Shown here piece after piece: positions 56,640-64,000 of a stretch of DNA of 64,000 bases. Under the pieces are notes generated by a model, which was given only the letters and a program-made list of their open reading frames with translations, was not told the origin of the DNA and made no database searches. The position numbers and the translations under genes are program-made. This DNA is from Henckelia pumila (Eukaryota; Streptophyta; Magnoliopsida; Lamiales; Gesneriaceae), in the NCBI RefSeq assembly GCF_033568475.1, contig NC_133122.1, positions 147,946,861 to 148,010,860 on the forward strand, written 5' to 3'. Position 1 is the first letter of the stretch. Each line of letters begins with the position of its first letter.

Positions 56640-57041
56640 ATGAGTTCTGATTTGTCTATCGAAGAATTCAAAGAGGAGTTGCAAGAGTTCATCCTTAAAT
56701 AGGTGATGAGTCTCTGGTTCAAGGTTGAGGAGATCCGGATGTATCACCAGGCTCCACTCTCTCCACGCAAATATGAGGATGAATGCGAGTTGGAAGATCG
56801 CAAAGATAATTATATGGAGCTACTGGGTGCCATCAATGTTGATGAGATTCTTACACATCAGGGTGTGTCCTTTCTGATGTACAGGAAGGAAGTAAAGGTC
56901 CTTACTCATCTGATTAATTCAGGTGAGTTCAAGGGAAGGTGTTTTGATCCGACCGTGATTGAGTGGTTGAACCTGTGGCTCCTTGATGCTGATGTGAGGA
57001 AGAGATTCTGGGGTCCAATGAGAATGACTCTAGGTGATTAG
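56640..57041 (+). pseudogene. Opposite-strand small gene A in the SIRE-like element, one in-frame stop
   Basis: Starting at ATG 56640, the frame begins MSSDLSIEEFKEELQEFILK, meets TAG at 56700-56702 and continues open to 57041 (134 codons in all). It resembles gene B at 57699: LSIEE versus LSVEQ near the start, APLSP versus PPLSP, LGAINVDEILTHQGVSFLM versus LGTQNTRDVLKSSGVRLLI, and IEWLNLWLLDADVRKRF versus SAWMINWSQEMRSRI. The pair therefore arose by duplication. It lies between pol and the third ORF of the minus-strand element but is read from the opposite strand. I do not recognise the family. Confidence 0.6.
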
Positions 57042-57641
57042 TTTAAGTATATGTAAGGTGCAGTGGGATTTTGTAAGCTCCCGAAGTTTATGGAATGAGA
57101 TATTTTGCTCAAGTCTTTTTGTTCTTGTACCTAAATGTAGATTAAACTAAGTGAAGTAAGCACAAATAATTCAAAGTAATGGTTTAAACAACACTTAAAA
57201 CCAACTAAGATTATATAAATCAGATAAAGTTGACCCAAATGAAAGATATAAACATTTCATCTTAGGTAGATAAAACATCCAAATAGTCAGAATAAAGATT
57301 ACCTAAAAATTAAACAGACAATAAATTAAATGTGTAGGCATACGGTAATGATGATATTTTGAGAATTTTGAAGCAAAATAATGTATACATACATAAAATA
57401 AAAGAAATAATTGTGATTGGACATGCTGTCTGTGAAATAATTACGTGACTGCTCAACTTTCTGTATGGAATATGAACTAGTATTTAAAGTCAAAGTAAAT
57501 TTGATAGGTTTTGAGAATCTCAAGAAGGATTGATGCAATCCCGGAGATATGCAGATCAATTTTAACAGCCCATAAAAAGCATTGATTGGACAGCTGTGAG
57601 GTTGATACAACCAATGTCGCTTCATTTTCTTGAAATGTACC
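57042..57641. other. Spacer between opposite-strand genes A and B
   Basis: AT-rich, no clear ORF on either strand; the minus-strand frames at 57326-57659 have no support. It presumably holds the 3' end of gene A and upstream sequence of gene B. Confidence 0.4.
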
Positions 57642-57648
57642 TATAAAA
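57642..57648 (+). promoter_or_regulatory. TATA box of opposite-strand gene B
   Basis: TATAAAA lies 57 bp before the ATG at 57699. It is the only good TATA box in the preceding 100 bp and fits a short leader. Confidence 0.55.
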
Positions 57649-57698
57649 GCAAAGCTCAATGAAACATTAGAACCACAAAATAAAACAATCAGAAAATA

Positions 57699-58121
57699 AT
57701 GGCCAATATGAATAATAATAGTGATGTCCTATCTGTTGAGCAAGAGTATGAGATCCGGAAGGATCTGTACAGGAGCAGAGTTTTCGAGCGAGGGATGAGG
57801 ATATGGCATTTCCTTGATTATTTACGCTGTCCTCGCCGTGTTAACCTTCCTCCATTGTCTCCTGCAATGCGTCATCGTAATCATGCTAGAATGAGATTGT
57901 GCAAGTTCATGCTTGGTACTCAAAATACTCGAGACGTTTTGAAATCTTCAGGAGTTCGGCTTCTCATTATTCTCAAGGAGCGAGATGAGATGCAGAGCAT
58001 ATGCTTTGAGGGTGACGTCTGCAATGGTAAAGGCTCCCTAAGTGCTTGGATGATCAACTGGAGCCAAGAAATGCGTAGTAGAATAGATCTTGCTCGTGTA
58101 ACTTATGAAGCAGATCAATGA
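57699..58121 (+). CDS. Opposite-strand small gene B in the SIRE-like element, complete (140 residues)
   Basis: The protein starts MANMNNNSDVLSVEQEYEIR, has a basic middle (CPRRVNLPPLSPAMRHRNHARMR would be its central part, here only described) and ends with an acidic-to-neutral helix-rich tail ending EADQ. No signal peptide, membrane segment or known motif is visible. It is flanked by a TATA box 57 bp upstream and an AATAAA overlapping the stop (58121-58126), so it has the layout of a compact autonomous gene. It lies antisense to the retroelement, 100 bp from the end of pol, and is a paralogue of gene A. Function unknown; possibilities are an element-encoded antisense accessory protein or a captured host gene. 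Confidence 0.6.
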   Translation: MANMNNNSDVLSVEQEYEIRKDLYRSRVFERGMRIWHFLDYLRCPRRVNLPPLSPAMRHRNHARMRLCKFMLGTQNTRDVLKSSGVRLLIILKERDEMQSICFEGDVCNGKGSLSAWMINWSQEMRSRIDLARVTYEADQ

Positions 58122-58219
58122 ATAAAATGCGATATCTTATGTTTTTCATCTGTTCCTCTGTTCTTGAACAACCATATGATTATTATAAAAGCAGATATTC
58201 CCCCTAAACAGGTGCTTAA

Positions 58220-60333
58220 TTAATCAATATCAATTAAACCAAGAACATTTCGAAAATAAAAGAACTTAGCGTCGGGTAATGGCTTGGTGAAAATATCAGC
58301 AACTTGCAGATCAGTTGAGATATGTTCCAGAAGAACATCTTTCTTTTGAACATGGTCTCGGGTGAAGTGATGACGAATGTCAATGTGCTTCATTCTGGAA
58401 TGCAGAACAGGATTGTATGTGATAGCAATTGCACTAGTATTGTCACAGAAGATAGGTGATTCAGATGAATCAACACCATAATCTCTGAGTTGCTGTTGAA
58501 TCCAGAGCAATTGTGCACAACAACTTCCTGTGGCTAAGTATTCTGATTCAGCTGCAGATGTAGCAATAGAGTTTGTTTCTTACTAAACCAAGAAATAAGC
58601 CTGTGTCCAAGAAATTGACAAGTCCCACTTGTGTTTTTACGATCAATTCTGCAACTTGCATAATCTGCATTTGAATAACCAATAAGATTAAAACTTGAAT
58701 CCTTTGGATACCATAATCCGACATTCTGAGTTCCTTTAAGATATTTTAGAATTCTTTTGGCAGCAATGTAGTGAGATTGCTTCGGATCGGATTGAAATCT
58801 TGCACACAGACCGACTGAGAACATAATATCTGGTCTGCTTGCTGTCAAATAAAGTAAGGAACCTATAAGTCCCCTGAATAGAGTTTGATCTACTGAAGGT
58901 TCAGCTTCATCTTTATCCAATTTGATTGAAGCACTCATTGGAGTACTAGCAGCAGAACAATTCTCCATTCCGAATTTCTTTAGAAGTTCTTTTGTATATT
59001 TAGTCTGATTTATGAATATTCCTTTATCCATCTGTCTGACTTGTAATCCTAGGAAGAATGTCAATTCTCCCATCATACTCATCTCGAATTTGTCTTGCAT
59101 CATCTTAGAAAATTTCTTGCATAATTTGGGGTTAGATGACCCAAATATGTTATCATCAACATATATTTGAACTAATAGAGTATGATCGCCTTTGACAAAT
59201 TTAAAAAGAGTTTTATCTACAGAACCAATAGTAAAGCCATGATCATTAAGAAAAAGTGAAAGAGTATCATACCAAGCTCGTGGAGCTTGTTTCAACCCAT
59301 AAAGAGCTTTATTTAGTTTGAACACATGATCTGGATAGGTTTGACTTTCGAATCCTGGGGGTTGTTCAACAAACACTTTTTCTTGGAGAAGACCATTGAG
59401 AAATGCACTTTTAACATCCATTTGGAATACCTTAAAGTCCTTGAAAGCAGCATAAGCAAGAAATATTCTAATAGCTTCAAGTCTAGCTACATGAGAAAAA
59501 GTTTCATCAAAATCAATACCTTCTTCTTGTCTATAACCCTGTGCTACTAAGAGAGCCTTATTTCTTACTACGGTACCACTTTCATTGAGTTTATTTTTAA
59601 ATACCCATCTAGTTCCTATTATGGATTTATCTGAGGGCCTAGGAACTAAATGCCAGACAGAGTTTCTTTCAAATTGGTTCAGTTCATCTTGCATAGCTTC
59701 TATCCAGTTACTGTCAAGAAGAGCTTCTTCAATTTTCTTAGGTTCTATATGAGAAATAAAGACAGTATGTATGAATTCATTAATCATCTGACCTCTGGTT
59801 CTCAAAGGTGCAGATGGATTACCTATTACCAAATTTGGTGGATGATTCTTGGACCATCTGTAATATGGACCAAGATGATCTGTGTTTCTTGTTTGAGCTT
59901 GATCATTGTAAAGTTCAACATGATCTCTGTTTATTGAGATCTCATTATCAACTGGTGGTTCTTCTGGTCTCTGTTCTTCAACCTGATCTTGCTCACATTG
60001 AATTCCTCTATTCTGTATGATCTGGATCTCTTCTTCATCATCTGTGTCAAGATTTGAATATTTTATTATGTTACTAAGATCATTTAAGCTTGGAGATTCA
60101 TTAGTGACAGATGTTTCATAAAAAACAATGTGAACTGATTCTTCAACTGTTAGAGATTTAGTATTAAGCATTCTATAAGCTTTACTAATAGAAGAGTAAC
60201 CAAAATAAACCAGCATCTGATCTAACATCGAGTGCAGTCAGATGAGTCTTACCATTGTTGTGTATGAAATATTTACAGTCAAACACTTTGAAATATGATA
60301 TCACTGGAACTTTACCATACCAGATCTCATATT
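58220..60333 (-). pseudogene. Pol of the second SIRE-like family (C-terminal integrase to RNase H)
   Basis: On the minus strand frames 60228-58534 and 58510-58220 cover the end of integrase, reverse transcriptase ([32 protein letters not shown]) and RNase H, ending LGLIDID. The text continues upstream to 60333 (YGKVPVISYFKVF) with small lesions. A frame change at about 58530 separates the last 96 codons. The 5' half of pol and gag are missing; at 60333 the sequence turns into a plus-strand copy of the same family. About 70 per cent alike to the young SIRE pol by eye. Confidence 0.88.
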
Positions 60334-61109
60334 GATAAAATTAGAAGTGACAGAGGAACCGAGTTTACAAATCAAACTCTGTCTACTTATCTGGAAAATC
60401 ATGGAATCAAGCATGAGTATTCTGCAGCTAGAACACCACAACAAAAATGGTGTTGCAGAAAGGAGGAATAGAACTCTAAAAAAAGCTGCTAGAACAATGA
60501 TTGCTGATTCAGGTATTTCACAAAAGTTTTGGAAGAAGCTGTAAAAATAACTTGTTATACTCAGAATAGATCAATGATTAATAAGAAAGTCGAAAAAACA
60601 CCTTATGAGATCTGGTATGGTAAAGTTCTAGTGATATCATACTTTAAGGTATTTAGTTGTAAATGCTTCATCCACAACAATGGTAAGACTCATCTGACTG
60701 CACTTGAAGTCAGATCAAATGCTGGTTTGTTTCTTGGATACTCATCTGTTAATAAAGCTTATAGAGTATTCAATACTAAATCTCTAACAGTTGAAGAATA
60801 AGTTCACATTGTTTCTTATGAAACATCTGTCACTAATGAATCTCCAAGATTAAATGATCTTAGTAACAAAATAGAAGACTCAAAGCTTGATATAGATGAT
60901 GAAGAAGAGATCCAGATCAGACGAAATAGAAAAATTCAATGTGAACCAGATCAAGTTGAAGAACAGAGACCAGAAAAAAATTGATAATGAGGTTCCAACA
61001 AACACATATCATATTGAACATCACGAGAATCAAGATCAACAAATAAACACAGATCAACTTGGTCCAAATTAGAGATGGTCCAAGACTCATCCACCGAACT
61101 TGGTAATAG
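59817..61109. repeat. Large inverted repeat (about 510-bp arms, 270-bp spacer)
   Basis: Left arm 59817-60333 and right arm 60603-61109 are the same pol segment in opposite orientation, for example TGAGATCTGGTATGGTAAAG in both. Divergence is moderate. A transcript across it would fold into a long hairpin. Confidence 0.75.
60334..61109 (+). pseudogene. Inverted pol fragment of the second SIRE-like family
   Basis: On the plus strand the text encodes, with frameshifts near 60430, 60530 and 60780-60980, integrase from DKIRSDRGTEF through AERRNRTLK and [10 protein letters not shown] to the region before reverse transcriptase (TKSLTVEE). Part of it (60603-61109) is an inverted copy of 59817-60333. 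It ends abruptly at 61109, where the LTR terminus begins, so the rest of pol and everything up to the LTR has been deleted. Confidence 0.82.
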
Positions 61110-61389
61110 AAGAAGGGGCGACGTAGGAGAATTCATCTCCGAACATCCATAAAAAACTCTGTTCCCTTTTACATACTGCATTTACATTACTTTATCTGCC
61201 TTATCTTTCTAATTATTCAAATCTGCAAGGAAGATTTCTTTCGCCTGATAATTTTAGATCTTTCGAGCAGATCAAAGTTTTAAGCAACAAAACTTCTTTC
61301 TGATTTTCACAAATCAGATCGAAGAATTTCTAAAAGTTTTTTAAATAGTGTATTCACCCCCCCCTCTACACATATTTTCGATCCTAACA
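61110..61389 (+). repeat. LTR terminus of the second SIRE-like family, plus strand
   Basis: The final 280 bp of an LTR, ending CCCCCCCTCTACACATATTTTCGATCCTAACA-like text at 61389, matching the reverse of 51895-52180. With that fragment it makes the whole 9.5 kb block end in inverted repeats. Flanks (TTTTA left, AGATT right) are not a target duplication. Confidence 0.8.
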
Positions 61390-64000
61390 AGATTTTAACT
61401 TAAGATAATATTTTTTTACTCCTAAATATTATTTATATAAATTTGGAAGCAACCCGATCGATTAATTTAAATTTTAATTTTTATTTAATATTGAATAAAT
61501 TTAAAAATTATATAATTTTTAGCGAGTCCAACCTAGATTAGACACGTTGAATTACGGATACTACAAATCGGGTCTCGTAGTTTAGCCAAACCTATTTCGT
61601 TACCTTAAATAGTTTGAACCCGAACTCGAATCCGACATAATTCTATACTCGATAATAAATTTTTGCATTTTAAGTTTACATATATTTTAATTAATTTAAA
61701 AACTTTAAATTCTTTTTAAAATATTATGTAAATATATATTTTTAAAAAATCAGATAATACCCGACATGAACTTAAACTTATGGTTCTTACTTCTTACAAA
61801 TAACAAATTAAAGGACCCGAAAATGAAAAACCCGATTCTAGAAATAGAGTAGTCAAAATGGATTAGATTGATCATGACAACCTATTTTGATCATGAAAAA
61901 TTGATGGGTTGAATTATGATTTTAGTGTCTTGTTTGGAGGCAAGGCTCTTAAATAGAATATAGGTTATGGTTGTACGGCACACGGATGCCCGTCCCTCCA
62001 AATCTTAAAAAAAAAAAATTACAATTTTGTATTAAATTTTTTTAAATTGTTGTGTCAATACACTTATTTTTAATGTATTTTTTGTTTAAAAAATAAAACT
62101 AATATTTGATGTGATTAAATGCTTGAGTATGTGATTTTTTTAAATACAAAATATAGTAGATGATACTAAAATTTTTATACGATTTGTTTGATTGATTGTA
62201 ATATTTATTATATATATTGATGTGATTTAAAAAATTATCATATAAAATTGCTTTTTTTTTTTGAAGTATCAGTGTTGTTCACATTTATTTATTTTATTTT
62301 ATTTTTGAAAGATTAACATGCCTAACCTGTCACCTAAAATTGGATGGGACGAGGTTTTTTTTGGGCCCGCCGAATTGTCCCATTTGATGATGGATGGACG
62401 TTTGCCTTACAGAGAATTTTGGGCTCGGGAGGAATTCGTATTTTTGCCCAATGTCAAATCCTTCAATTCCTAATTATAGAAATTTTTGAATGATTGAGAC
62501 TTTAAAATTTGGATTTTCTAGTTGGCTAAATATTATTCCTTAGCCAAATCCACTTATTATATGTTGTCACAATTGGATATAGCAGCACAAAATTCGCTGC
62601 AACTAGATATGGTTAACACATTAAACCAATCTAAATCCGATCTATATTCGATTCAATTAATCCAAAAATATTATAATCGTGTTGATCTAAAAATAGATTC
62701 GAAACCATTTTAATAAGATCCATCAGAATAAGATAACTAGGTTAAAATCGTTTTCACACCTCTATATTATATTTCATGCACACTACATATATAAATAAAT
62801 AATTCATAAATAAATTAAAAAATTACTAAAGACTTATATATGATTTCTTTAGACACATTTTAATAAAATATTTTGGTGAAAACTGATTTTATTCGAGTGT
62901 AATGCAATTTTTTATTATGTATCATGTTACAATTATAATCTGGTAAATCTGAAACCGATACAATAAAATATGATATCAGATTGGTTCAATATTTCGTATT
63001 TAAAAATGGAAAATATTTTAAAATCTATTATTATTGTAATGACGATTGCTCCATTTCTATTTTAATTTTGTATACTAAAACTTTTTAAAAACTAGTGAGT
63101 CCCGCGTAAATTCTTACGGACACCCTTTGCTCTAATTGTCACATGTGAGTGAATTTAGCACGGCCCAAATAAAATCGAGTCGCCGAGTATCTATCTAATG
63201 CAACAGTCTCGTTACCTGCCTAATCGTTCCAAATTACTCAACGCCACTTTTATGCATCAAATCTAATTAATGATTTAATTATTAAAACAATCTGTTTAAG
63301 CCTTTATCGTATTATTATTTATTCAATCAAACTCAAAAAGACAAAAGTCAAATTTAAATCTATAAATTAAAAAAAAAGCAAGCATTAGATTACAAAAATG
63401 ATTACAACGTAATTTTTAAAATTACAAAATTATCTGACATGTATTAATAAAAATAGGATCATGTTGCAGGCACAAATTAGATCACACATTAGGTTATTAA
63501 ATGCATTTGAAATTACAAAAATACATTTTTGAAAGAGTTTTTTTTTTTTTTTTAAAAAAATGTAAGGATGAATTTATGATATCAAATATAATTTGTAACC
63601 GAATTTGTAATTTTCATTGTATATTTAAGATTTTTCATGAAAATATTTTTTCATCGAGATAATTTTATGATATTGATAAATTGTAACCGAATATGTATAA
63701 TAATATTTATGAATTTTGTAAGCAGCATCACAAATATTTGTCGCAGCATACGTACGCAAAGAACTGAAACCGCCCCGTTATCTTTGTGCACATCAACTGC
63801 CCAATTTCTTCATATTTTTCAAACTTTTAAGCCCACAGAAAATATTCCTTCTTCTATCCAAGCGATACATTCGCTCTCCATATAAGGTGTTCAAGAGAGT
63901 GATATATGATAGATAGATGACAAATTTCTCTCTCAATCGGTAAATAGACTTTCTTTAGACTCTGTTCTTTTCTTTTTCTTGGGATTTGTCGGAGTTTTTT
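61390..64000. other. AT-rich intergenic DNA to the right edge
   Basis: No ORF with family resemblance. Short frames at 62522-62713 and 63637-63885 have no support. Near the right end, TATAAGG at 63881 followed by a CT-rich stretch (63920-63995) could be the promoter and 5' UTR of a gene beyond the window. Confidence 0.4.

Noticed and set aside
60250..60340. A normal junction of one continuous pol gene
   Set aside because: The coding strand flips at about 60333 and the same segment appears in both orientations, so this is an inverted rearrangement.

Overview
This is plant nuclear DNA, most likely from a dicot. It has a GT-AG intron-containing alpha/beta hydrolase gene, an intronless polygalacturonase-inhibitor (PGIP) gene and layered LTR retrotransposons primed by initiator tRNA-Met. 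The species cannot be told from the sequence. Two ordinary host genes (about 25.1-26.2 kb and 30.8-33.5 kb) sit in a window that is otherwise mostly mobile and repeated DNA.

Layout. 1-14576: a Ty3/gypsy Tekay/Del-type chromovirus on the minus strand, running off the left edge. A second, complete and very young Tekay-type element on the plus strand (1467-11558; near-identical 2.6 kb LTRs; target duplication AAACC) split its gag. 14577-19505: a decayed gene fragment, a CACTA-like terminus ending at 17557 and a third, old Tekay-type LTR remnant. 19506-23270: a dead Ty1/copia element with its 3' LTR. 23591-24739: a foldback element. 25161-26174: PGIP gene, minus strand. 26.4-28.8 kb: MITE-like inverted repeats. 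29395-29773: a solo LTR with a 5S-rRNA-like domain (Cassandra type; target duplication GGCTA). 30842-33503: a five-exon ABHD18/DUF2048-type hydrolase, minus strand. 34.1-51.9 kb: an ATT-rich satellite with a higher-order period near 1.14 kb, interrupted by a complete SIRE/Maximus-type copia element (38085-49543; target duplication ATTAC) and a hAT-like element (50509-51032). 51895-61389: a rearranged block of a second SIRE-like family. 61390-64000: AT-rich DNA without a recognisable gene.

Most interesting parts. (1) In the second SIRE-like family, two related small genes lie between pol and the third ORF on the opposite strand. Each has a TATA box shortly upstream; one is complete (140 residues), the other has one in-frame stop. 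I do not recognise the family. (2) In the young SIRE element the third ORF is preceded by a compact promoter (TGACGTCA, then TATATATA); in both SIRE families a splice-acceptor-like site lies 5-7 nt before that ORF's ATG. (3) The young SIRE element carries at least 23 copies of the 7-mer TCGACCG/CGGTCGA in LTRs and in all reading frames, often where the other family uses synonymous codons; the second family is instead rich in GATCTG/CAGATC. (4) The Tekay LTRs hold an array of perfect hairpins with compensatory changes between two diverged copies, a 36-bp CpG-rich block unchanged between them, and a dense cluster of TGGGCY boxes. (5) In the Tekay elements gag and pol are out of frame, but removing a GT-AG intron of about 208 nt would join them.

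The reading is by eye. Alignments, motif counts and splice predictions need confirming by computation or transcript data.
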